From: an uncultured Clostridia bacterium
GTDB lineage: Bacteria > Bacillota > Clostridia > Christensenellales > Aristaeellaceae
Direction: 5' to 3'
DNA length: 13,859 nt
NCBI GenBank assembly: GCA_946410395.1
Contig: CAMKAE010000030.1
Span: 1-13,859, forward strand
The stretch's first letter is position 1, and each line of letters begins with the position of its first letter. The notes under the pieces are model-generated. The model saw only the letters and a program-made list of their open reading frames with translations, ran no database searches and was not told the origin of the DNA. A program made the translations under genes and the position numbers. This document shows, in pieces, positions 6,193-11,924 of the stretch.

Positions 6193-6627
6193 TTACGCCT
6201 TCCTCCTCGTCAGCGTCGTCTTGGTGTAGCGGTTCAGGTGGAGCATCAGCGGCTCATACTCCGGCGGCAGCTCGCCGTCGTTGTCGGCCATCACGCCCAT
6301 CAGCTCCTTGGAGAGCGTCCGGTCGTCCACCCGCTCGGTGATCAGGTCGCCGTGGCCCAGCTCCCGCAGCAGCGGGAAGGCCTCGTCCTGCTCCGCCTTC
6401 GTGATCCCGAAGTAGTCCTTCAGGGCGGCGCTGTACTTGTACGGCCCGACCTTCACGGTCAGATCGTCCGCGCCGGTCTCCTCCGCCATGGTCAGGATCG
6501 AGCGGACCACCTCCTGCTCCGCCGCGTCCCGCTGCTGGCGCAGCTCCTTCAGCGCGGCGTCCGCCTCCTCATACTGGGCGCGGATCGCCTCATACTTGTA
6601 AACCAAAGTCTCCAAAACTTCACTCAT
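6193..6627 (-). CDS. Coiled-coil phage replication-region protein of unknown function
   Basis: 144 aa. An N-terminal coiled coil (about 5-48, with EAIRAQYEEADAALKELRQQ) is followed by a compact domain containing TVKVGPYKYSAAL, DLITERVDDRTLSKELMGVMADNDGELPPE and a strongly basic Thr-rich end (TKTTLTRRK). The layout, coiled coil plus small beta domain beside a phage SNF2 helicase, recalls the long-helix Gam-like host-nuclease inhibitors, but I see no diagnostic motif and do not assign that function. The start at 6627 overlaps the helicase stop by 8 bases and has a GAGGAGG site; an upstream ATG at 6678 would lie deep inside the helicase gene. Confidence 0.68.
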   Translation of the reverse strand: MSEVLETLVYKYEAIRAQYEEADAALKELRQQRDAAEQEVVRSILTMAEETGADDLTVKVGPYKYSAALKDYFGITKAEQDEAFPLLRELGHGDLITERVDDRTLSKELMGVMADNDGELPPEYEPLMLHLNRYTKTTLTRRKA

Positions 6628-8038
6628 GCCGGGGTTCCTCCTCTTCGTCAATGATGGAGCGCCAGTTGTCCACCACACTCTTGGCCAGGTCGCTCTTGCT
6701 TTTGAGGGCGTCCATGATCTTCGTGTCGATGGTCCGCGGGCAGATCAGGTGGATATAGGTGCAGGTGCCCGTCTGTCCGATTCGATGAACCCGGTCGGCG
6801 CTCTGTTGGTACTTGGCCAGGTTCCAGTTGACGCTGTAGTACACCACCGTCTGCGCCGCGGTCAGCGTCAGCCCCTCCGCGCAGGCGTCCAGCTCGCCCA
6901 GGAAGGCCATGCAGCGCGGGTCGGTCTGGAATTGCTGCACAATCCCGCCGCGCTCCGAGGCCTTCACCGAGCCGTCGATCCGCACGCTGGTCATCCGGGC
7001 CTTGCTCAGCCGGGCGGCCAGGCGCTCCTCGATCGCGTCCATCTCCGCCAGGAAGCGGCTGAACACGATCAGCTTCTTGCCCTCGTCCATCACCAGGGAT
7101 TCGATGATGTCGTCCAGGGCGTCCAGCTTCGCGGTGTTGACCTGGTGCTTCTCGCCCCGGTCGTCCACCAGGAAGCCGCCGGTCAGCTGCTGCAGGCGCA
7201 GCATCCGAACCAGCACGTGGTTCGCGGTGATCTCCGAGCCCTCCAGCTCCGCCACCGCCTGCTTCTGGATCTGGCGATAGAGCCGCATGCTCTTCTCGTC
7301 CAGGCGGACGGGGTAGTCCTCGAAGATCTTAGGGGGCAGGTCCAGGCATTCCTCCTTTCGGATTCGGAAGCCGCAGGCGTGCGTCTTCCGGGTCAGCTCC
7401 TCGATGTTCCGGGAGCCCAGGTATTGCTTGCCCTCAAAACCGCCCATGATGGCGTAGCGGTTCTGGAAGGCGTGGTAGCTGATCGGGAAGACCTCCGGCG
7501 CTAAAAAGTGCCATTGGCTCCAGATGTCCCGCGTGTCCTTCTGGATCGGCGTGCCGCTGAGGATCAGCCGGTAGCGCGCCAGGGCGCCCAGCAGCCACAC
7601 GGCCTTCGACTGCTTTGCGCTGGGGCTCTTGATCCGCTGGCTCTCGTCGCAGACCACCATGTCCGCGGCGAACTCCTGCAGATAGTCCCGCTTTCCGTCC
7701 GGGCTTTTCAGCCGCCAGGCGCTCTCGTAGTTGATCACCGCCACCCGCAGCGGCTCCGGGCTGTTGGTCGGCGCGGGGCCGGAGAGGTACTTCAGTGTCC
7801 GCAGGCGCGCCGCGTGGTCGCCCAGCAGCAGGCCCACCCGGGCCGGGAAGTCTCCGAAGCGCTGGAACTCCGCCGGCCAGACCGCGCACACGCTGGTGGG
7901 CGCGATGATCAGCAGCCGCCGGATGTAGCCGTCCAGGAACATCCGCCCTGCGATGGCGACGGTGGAGAGGGTCTTGCCGGTGCCCGGCTAACCCATGTCC
8001 ATCATCAAGGCGCAGCCTCCTGATTGGTACATGGTCAT
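6620..8038 (-). pseudogene. SNF2-family helicase core, interrupted by TAG in Walker A
   Basis: The core of an SNF2-type DNA helicase/translocase. Motif II is DESQ (VVCDESQRIKS), motif III LSGTPIQK, motif IV KLIVFSRFL, and motifs V/VI LTLTAAQTVV and QSADRVHRIGQ; all look intact. Translation most likely starts at the ATG at 8038, which has a very strong site (GAGGAGGTG, 8046-8054) and an ATGA overlap with the upstream gene. The 17th codon is TAG (7990-7988), giving MDMG-stop-PGTGKT. Dropping 9 bases (TTAGCCGGG) would restore the usual DMGTGKT. Starting instead at the next ATG, 7942, gives 440 aa lacking Walker A, which should not hydrolyse ATP. So it is either a broken gene, a read-through or suppressed TAG, or a sequence error. 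Confidence 0.82.
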
Positions 8039-8442
8039 ACAGCATCACCTCCTCTGGTGCTCCCAGTCTGAGCTCCTTTCCTCGCGCCGCGCCCAAACAG
8101 CGCCAGGGCGATGTTGTAGGCTTTGATCTGGTGGTTATACAGCGAATAGGGCGCCTTGATCGGGATGGGCTGGAGGGGCTCGACCGGGCCGTCCTGGACC
8201 TTCACATGCTCGATGTAGCGCTGGATGCGCTTCAGCCGGCCCGCGTACTCCTCCAGCTCCGGCGAGAGGGGGACGCGCTGCATCCGCAGCTCCTCGCAGC
8301 TGTCCAGCGTCAGCGGAAGCCGCCAGACGTTGTCCCGGCGGATCTTCGCGCCGGGGATGCGGCTGATGTAGCGCAGCGCGTTCACCGGGCCGCTCACCAG
8401 GATCAGGCCTTCCGAGAAGTCGACCGTGGCCTTAGCGTCCAT
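8035..8442 (-). CDS. HARP-like N-terminal domain plus SNF2 Q-motif, split from the helicase
   Basis: 135 aa. Residues 1-60 (GLILVSGPVNALRYISRIPGAKIRRDNVWRLPLT) fit the pattern of HARP-type domains that precede SNF2 cores in SMARCAL1-like and phage helicases: a strand, 'IPG', then 'vWrlPl'. Residues 99-116 (YSLYNHQIKAYNIALALF) are the Q-motif region that normally begins the helicase core itself. The frame then runs through a short Gly/Arg-rich stretch and stops at 8037-8035, overlapping the core's ATG. In related phage helicases I would expect one continuous chain, so this is probably the separated front of one ancestral gene. Whether the two pieces work together is unknown. Confidence 0.72.
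   Translation of the reverse strand: MDAKATVDFSEGLILVSGPVNALRYISRIPGAKIRRDNVWRLPLTLDSCEELRMQRVPLSPELEEYAGRLKRIQRYIEHVKVQDGPVEPLQPIPIKAPYSLYNHQIKAYNIALALFGRGARKGAQTGSTRGGDAV
8046..8054 (-). promoter_or_regulatory. Strong ribosome binding site for the split helicase core
   Basis: GAGGAGGTG lies 7 bases before the ATG at 8038 and inside the 3' end of the HARP-like gene. Its quality argues that translation really starts or restarts at 8038 rather than at 7942. Confidence 0.75.
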
Positions 8443-8626
8443 GGCGCGCCCTCCTCGCCTTGTAGCCGATCGTGCAGTACTCCGCGCACCCGCGTCCGGC
8501 GCGGCTGCGCCTGACCAGCCGCCCGATGGCGCGCTCCTCCGCGATGCGGGCCTCGTTGCGCTCGATCCAGGCGGGGATGGCCAGGCTCAGCAGCGTCACC
8601 AGGGCCAGAAAGCTCAGTCCGTTCAT
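8432..8626 (-). CDS. Small single-TM membrane protein
   Basis: 64 aa. Residues 3-20 (GLSFLALVTLLSLAIPAWI) form one hydrophobic helix, followed by a charged, Arg-rich cytoplasmic-looking tail with two Cys (C47, C51). Single-span, probably inner-membrane peptide; no family recognised. The ATG forms an ATGA overlap with the upstream stop and the stop lies 11 bases inside the HARP-like gene, so it is embedded in the coupled operon. Small membrane peptides in phage early operons sometimes act in exclusion or host takeover; nothing here proves that. Confidence 0.65.
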   Translation of the reverse strand: MNGLSFLALVTLLSLAIPAWIERNEARIAEERAIGRLVRRSRAGRGCAEYCTIGYKARRARHGR

Positions 8627-8820
8627 GGGGTATCTCCTCTCTCTTGGTCAACATAGGCGCCAAAGCGCTCCGCCAGCGCCTCCAGGATGCCGCGCTCGCC
8701 GCCGGTGGGCTGGGCGATCTGCGGGGCGTCCCCGGCGCGGACGTACAGCGGCACCGAGGGCAGGAACTCGCCCGAGGGCCCGCGCAGCGCGGTCACGCCG
8801 ATCTGGATGTAGTCGCTCAT
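8623..8820 (-). CDS. Hypothetical phage protein (65 aa)
   Basis: 65 aa, family not recognised. A short strand-rich N-terminus (DYIQIGVTALRGPSGEFLPSVPLYV) is followed by a helix (GILEALAERFGAYVDQE). The frame is open far upstream, but the start at 8820 is chosen because it overlaps the previous stop as ATGA. It also ends by ATGA overlap with the membrane peptide gene. Confidence 0.62.
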   Translation of the reverse strand: MSDYIQIGVTALRGPSGEFLPSVPLYVRAGDAPQIAQPTGGERGILEALAERFGAYVDQERGDTP

Positions 8821-9098
8821 GCTCTCACCTTCTCGCAGATTAGAACCGTCACGCGCTCCGGCTGCTCCGGGTAGCCGCCCCGGCGGCCCTCGCCGGTCAG
8901 GAGCACCTCGTCCGGGTTGCTCCGCATCTCCGGCTCGATGACGTACTTCTCGCCGCCCATCGTCAGGTGGATGTAGCCCACCGCCTGTCCGATGGCCTTC
9001 TGGATGCTCCCGCGGCTCTCGTAGGTGTGGTGGTCGTGCCGCATCGGCTGGTATCGGTACGTGCTGATGCAGTCGATCACCCAGGTCTTTTTCTTCAT
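8817..9098 (-). CDS. Hypothetical phage protein (93 aa)
   Basis: 93 aa, family not recognised. Tyr/His-rich N-terminal half (ISTYRYQPMRHDHHTYESRG), then YIHLTMGGEKYVIEPEM and a strand VTVLICEKV at the end. ATGA overlaps join it to the genes on both sides. Its role is not visible from the sequence. Confidence 0.66.
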   Translation of the reverse strand: MKKKTWVIDCISTYRYQPMRHDHHTYESRGSIQKAIGQAVGYIHLTMGGEKYVIEPEMRSNPDEVLLTGEGRRGGYPEQPERVTVLICEKVRA

Positions 9099-9376
9099 GT
9101 CGCAGCCCTCCGTCTGTCGCCCTTGCGGGGCTTGCGGAAGTAGTCCGGGTTCGTGCAGGTGGCGAAGTGGCTTGTATAACCGTCATAGGCGGCATTGCTC
9201 TCCGTTGCGATCTTCCAGCCCCGCACCGCGTCGCCGTCCGGCGTGATAAACAGGTCGCCGCCCTCTGGGTCTGGGATGAAGTGCACGGGCTCGGCGTTCA
9301 CGGGAGCGGTCTTGCCCGCTTTGGTCTTGATAAATCGGATCGGCGCGCCGCATGCGCGGCAGGTTGTCTCGGTCAT
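9095..9376 (-). CDS. Putative zinc-binding phage protein
   Basis: 93 aa. The start CRACGAPIRFIKTKAGKTAPVNAEPV (C6, C9) and the later GYTSHFATC (H70, C74) match a common small phage early protein in which a CxxC and a distal His/Cys pair bind zinc. The middle (GGDLFITPDGDAVRGWKI) fits the beta-rich insert of that family. Function unknown. The start at 9376 is set by the ATGA overlap; the frame is open further upstream. The basic tail (RKPRKGDRRR) could contact nucleic acid. Confidence 0.76.
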   Translation of the reverse strand: MTETTCRACGAPIRFIKTKAGKTAPVNAEPVHFIPDPEGGDLFITPDGDAVRGWKIATESNAAYDGYTSHFATCTNPDYFRKPRKGDRRRAAT

Positions 9377-9630
9377 TGGTTTTCTCCTTTCTCCGGCAGG
9401 TTGACAATGATGGCCATGTGTGGCTCCGTGACTTCCTTCACTTCGATGAAGGGGAGGACCATCTCCACCAGGTTGCACACCACGCGCGAAATGCTCTGTC
9501 CGCTGGCGTCGGCGATCTTTGCGACTTTGGCATAGGTCGGCGGCTTCAGCTTTAGGTTGATTCCGGGGATTTCCCGGTTTTGCAGCTTGCTCCAGTCCAC
9601 GGAGCTGTAATGGTTGCCAGGGTATTTCAT
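9373..9630 (-). CDS. Ribbon-helix-helix-like small protein
   Basis: 85 aa. INLKLKPPTYAKVAKIADASGQSISRVVCNLVEMVL (24-59) has the strand-helix-turn-helix rhythm of Arc/MetJ-type ribbon-helix-helix proteins, which bind DNA as dimers. The ATG at 9630 is chosen because AGAGGAG lies 8 bases upstream; the ATG six bases earlier is too close to that site. It is the third gene after the control region, a usual spot for a small phage regulator, but its target is unknown. Confidence 0.62.
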   Translation of the reverse strand: MKYPGNHYSSVDWSKLQNREIPGINLKLKPPTYAKVAKIADASGQSISRVVCNLVEMVLPFIEVKEVTEPHMAIIVNLPEKGENQ

Positions 9631-9652
9631 TGTCATTTCTCCTCTGAAATCC

Positions 9653-9895
9653 TTACAGATGATCAAAAATCTCGTCGGCGTCTTTCTGGATCAGCCTCCA
9701 TCCCCCTTCGCCGCTTTGCGCTTTCAGTCTGTCCTCAAAATCACGCAGGTTGTCGCGTATCATTCGTAGCGTTTCCTTATCGTTGCCCCAACAGGCCCGT
9801 TTACTTGCGGCGTCGATCCTCGCCAGCGCCCACATGATTTCACCTATCTCATTCGCACCTATCTCAATCGTTTTTGCCTCCTTCTGGTTGTTCAT
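9653..9895 (-). CDS. Hypothetical phage protein (80 aa)
   Basis: 80 aa, family not recognised. Mostly helical (IGEIMWALARIDAASKRACWGNDKETLRMIRDNLRDFEDRLKAQ), with a basic/acidic pattern that could form a helical bundle. Good GGAGGAGAAGG site before the ATG at 9895. The third operator palindrome (9917-9931) lies just upstream. Confidence 0.68.
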   Translation of the reverse strand: MNNQKEAKTIEIGANEIGEIMWALARIDAASKRACWGNDKETLRMIRDNLRDFEDRLKAQSGEGGWRLIQKDADEIFDHL

Positions 9896-9910
9896 GACCT
9901 TCTCCTCCTG

Positions 9911-10147
9911 TCAGATGTCCACATTGTGGACGGTCTTGGCAAAAAAAATCGCCATAAAAGCCGCGGGATCTTCCCAGACGTCCAGCGCGTGGGCCATCTG
10001 GGTGATGTCCTTCGCGTTCGGAGTCTGACGGCCCGTCACGATGTCGCGGGTCTTCCGTCCGCTCCACTTCAGCGCCTTTGAAAAGGCTTCACAGGAGCCG
10101 TACTTTGCGGCGACCGCACCGCGCAAGGGGTTTTCCGTCACGATCAT
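9911..10147 (-). CDS. Cro-like HTH regulator (first early gene)
   Basis: 78 aa. Residues about 8-56 (RGAVAAKYGSCEAFSKALKWSGRKTRDIVTGRQTPNAKDITQMAHAL) match a small XRE-type helix-turn-helix domain, with nothing left for an oligomerisation domain. It is divergent from the repressor and first behind the leftward promoter, the position of Cro. The ATG at 10147 has AAAGGAGGTG 7 bases upstream and is preferred over an in-frame ATG at 10177, which sits inside operator O1. The likely role is repression of the repressor promoter and tuning of early transcription. Confidence 0.82.
   Translation of the reverse strand: MIVTENPLRGAVAAKYGSCEAFSKALKWSGRKTRDIVTGRQTPNAKDITQMAHALDVWEDPAAFMAIFFAKTVHNVDI
9917..9931. 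promoter_or_regulatory. Operator O3 (palindrome)
   Basis: GTCCACATTGTGGAC, a perfect 6+6 inverted repeat with a 3-base centre. It shares its arms with the two operators in the control region but lies inside the last codons of the Cro-like gene, about 255 bases from O1. It may be a downstream operator for looping or roadblock control. Confidence 0.75.
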
Positions 10148-10171
10148 GCTGTTCACCTCCTTTTTCGTGAA

Positions 10172-10186
10172 GTCCACTTTGTGGAC
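10172..10186. promoter_or_regulatory. Operator O1 (palindrome)
   Basis: GTCCACTTTGTGGAC, a perfect 6+6 palindrome with a TTT centre. It sits at and just downstream of the predicted start point of the leftward promoter, so a bound repressor would block early transcription. Confidence 0.85.
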
Positions 10187-10192
10187 GCCCTC

Positions 10193-10221
10193 ATCTTATC
10201 ACGAACCCGGCGGTCTGTCAA
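10193..10221 (-). promoter_or_regulatory. Leftward early promoter (PL/PR-type, drives the cro operon)
   Basis: On the minus strand a perfect -35 TTGACA (10221-10216) is followed after exactly 17 bases by a -10 TAAGAT (10198-10193). Transcription should begin near 10186, at operator O1, while operator O2 covers the -35. This is a textbook repressible phage early promoter, inferred from sequence only. Confidence 0.82.
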
Positions 10222-10234
10222 CCACTTTGTGGAT
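10220..10234. promoter_or_regulatory. Operator O2 (imperfect palindrome)
   Basis: AACCACTTTGTGGAT keeps the CCAC-TTT-GTGG core of O1 but not the outer pairs. It overlaps the -35 of the leftward promoter and lies about 20 bases upstream of the rightward -35, so it can serve both promoters. Confidence 0.75.
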
Positions 10235-10252
10235 GAAATTTACTGTTTTCTG

Positions 10253-10281
10253 TTTACTTTGTCCTTTTTTCGTGTTATATT
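10253..10281 (+). promoter_or_regulatory. Rightward promoter for repressor (PRM-type)
   Basis: A -35-like TTTACT (10253-10258), a 17-base gap and a good -10 TATATT (10276-10281) precede the repressor ribosome binding site GGGAGG (10288-10293). The weaker -35 fits a maintenance promoter that may depend on the repressor. Confidence 0.65.
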
Positions 10282-10301
10282 AGAGACGGGAGGTGTGCAT
10301 C

Positions 10302-10673
10302 ATGTCAAACGACTTTCAGACCCGTTTCTCCGAGCTGCTTGACGAATACACCGGCAGCTATGGCGATCTGTCCAAGGCGCTGAACGTTTCCAAGCAGACC
10401 ATCAGCGCGTGGCGCACCGGGGCGCGGTCTCCGAAGACGCCGATGATTGAGCATGTCGCCCACTTCTTCAATGTCTGCGTTCCCTGGCTGATGGGCCTCG
10501 ACGTGGAGCGGGACAGCTATGCCGCGCCTCAGGTGATTTCCTTCGACGGGCTTCCCGCCCGCGATTCGATCACCGACGAGGAGCGCATGCTGATCGCCGC
10601 CTACCGCGAAGCGCGGACAGAGTACCAGGCCATCGTGATGGAGATACTCACGAACCATAAAAAGGAGGACTGA
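10302..10673 (+). CDS. C1-type phage repressor (XRE HTH)
   Basis: 123 aa. An XRE helix-turn-helix covers about residues 18-66: DLSKALNVSKQTISAWRTGARSPKTPMIEHVAHFFNVCVPWLMGLD. The C-terminal part (GLPARDSITDEERMLIAAYREARTEYQAIVMEIL) is a helical dimerisation-type segment and has no LexA-like Ser/Lys peptidase domain, so induction would not be by self-cleavage. The ATG at 10302 is 8 bases after GGGAGG; a GTG at 10293 overlaps that site and is rejected. It is divergent from the Cro-like gene and is followed within 3 bases by the exonuclease gene. It should maintain lysogeny by binding the GTCCAC-type operators. Confidence 0.85.
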   Translation: MSNDFQTRFSELLDEYTGSYGDLSKALNVSKQTISAWRTGARSPKTPMIEHVAHFFNVCVPWLMGLDVERDSYAAPQVISFDGLPARDSITDEERMLIAAYREARTEYQAIVMEILTNHKKED

Positions 10674-10676
10674 CCC

Positions 10677-11924
10677 ATGAGCCGCTATCTGATCTATGAT
10701 GTTGAGACGCCTAATCGGCATAACAACGCTATATGCGCATGCGCATGGCTGCTTCTCGACGGCGAAGAGGCGGCTGGGCGTGGATACACGCTGATCAATC
10801 CGGAGGCCGAATTTGATAATTTCAATATTGGGATTCATTCGATTCATCCAGAAGATGTAGCGGCTGCTCCGACCTTAGCGGAATATTGGAAGGACACTCT
10901 GGGCAAATTGTTCGACGGGTCCGTGATCGTCGCTCACAATGCAAGCTTCGATGTCTCCGTAACTTCCAAAGCGCTTGACTTCTACGGGATCGAGATGCCG
11001 CGCGTCCACTTCATAGACACGCTCGCCGTGTTTAGAAATTTGCTTCCCGGTCAATCGTGCAAACTGCCTGATCTTGCGAAAAGATACAGCATCGGCTATA
11101 AGGCTCATGACGCCGGGGCCGACGTCTGGGCATTGCATGCGGTGCTTGATCTGGTCCGCGACGAGCTTGAATTTAATAGTTATGCGGAGATGTTTGAAAC
11201 AGCTTCGATCTGCCCGACTTCCGCCGCGTCTGAAAGAGAGAAAGCCCTGCAAAAATCGCATAGCACAGCTGCTGACGCGCTGCTCGAATGTGCCCGCAGC
11301 AAACAGGTGGATTTGACGGATGTAGCCTTTTCCTTCCATGGAGAGATGCAAACCCTCCCTGTGTTCCGCACAGATGGTCTCGACAAAATAATCACTGACC
11401 TGGGCGGCATATTTTTGTCTGGTGTCAGCTCAAAAACGGATTATTTCGTATGTTTCGACGACCGTGTTTCCGGTTCGGTGAAAAAGGCGAGGGAATTGTC
11501 CGAAAAGCCGGAGAGCCATATTCAAATTATCGACGAATCTGCATTTCTTGATATTCTGGGTTATCGAACTGCGAACGTCAACAGGGAAGGTCCTCAGGCG
11601 ATCCGGGATAGGAAGCAGGCTGCACGGCTGGCGGCGATAGAGGCTGCGAAGGAAAAAGAACGGATTAAGGCCGAGAAGGCAGCCGCCAGAGTTGCTGAAA
11701 AATCAGACGTCAACTTATCAGCAACACCTAAAAAAATAGGCCGTTCTATTATCCAGATGGATAAAGACGGCAATATTGTCGCTGAATATGAGACCATTAC
11801 ACTTGCAGCTGCAAATGTCGGCGCCAGCACAAAGGTGATCCGTGATTGCGCTACTGGTAAACAAAGAACCGCCGCCGGGTTTGTGTGGAAATACGCCGAT
11901 ACTGACACGGAGGCATCGCCATGA
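10677..11924 (+). CDS. DnaQ-like 3'-5' exonuclease with BRCT and NUMOD1-like domains
   Basis: 415 aa. The N-terminal third is a DEDDh exonuclease of the DNA polymerase III epsilon type: YDVET (Asp8, Glu10), HNASFD (Asp92) and H-x4-D (His144, Asp149). A BRCT-like domain covers about 226-293 (LPVFRTDGLDKIITDLGGIFLSGVSSKTDYFVCF). A charged helix (305-342) links to a C-terminal IENR1/NUMOD1-like segment, 357-406 (SIIQMDKDGNIVAEYETITLAAANVGASTKVIRD...GKQRTAAGFVWKY), a DNA-binding module usually found in homing endonucleases. It sits between repressor and integrase, so it should be expressed in the lysogen. Its base composition is more AT-rich than its neighbours. It may be cargo such as a defence or exclusion gene rather than part of lytic replication; this is inference. 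Confidence 0.83.
   Translation: MSRYLIYDVETPNRHNNAICACAWLLLDGEEAAGRGYTLINPEAEFDNFNIGIHSIHPEDVAAAPTLAEYWKDTLGKLFDGSVIVAHNASFDVSVTSKALDFYGIEMPRVHFIDTLAVFRNLLPGQSCKLPDLAKRYSIGYKAHDAGADVWALHAVLDLVRDELEFNSYAEMFETASICPTSAASEREKALQKSHSTAADALLECARSKQVDLTDVAFSFHGEMQTLPVFRTDGLDKIITDLGGIFLSGVSSKTDYFVCFDDRVSGSVKKARELSEKPESHIQIIDESAFLDILGYRTANVNREGPQAIRDRKQAARLAAIEAAKEKERIKAEKAAARVAEKSDVNLSATPKKIGRSIIQMDKDGNIVAEYETITLAAANVGASTKVIRDCATGKQRTAAGFVWKYADTDTEASP

Noticed and set aside
7942..8038. Taking the ATG at 7942 as the natural helicase start
   Set aside because: It would leave out the P-loop lysine needed for ATP binding and has no good ribosome binding site; the sequence upstream to 8038 clearly encodes the missing motif apart from the TAG.
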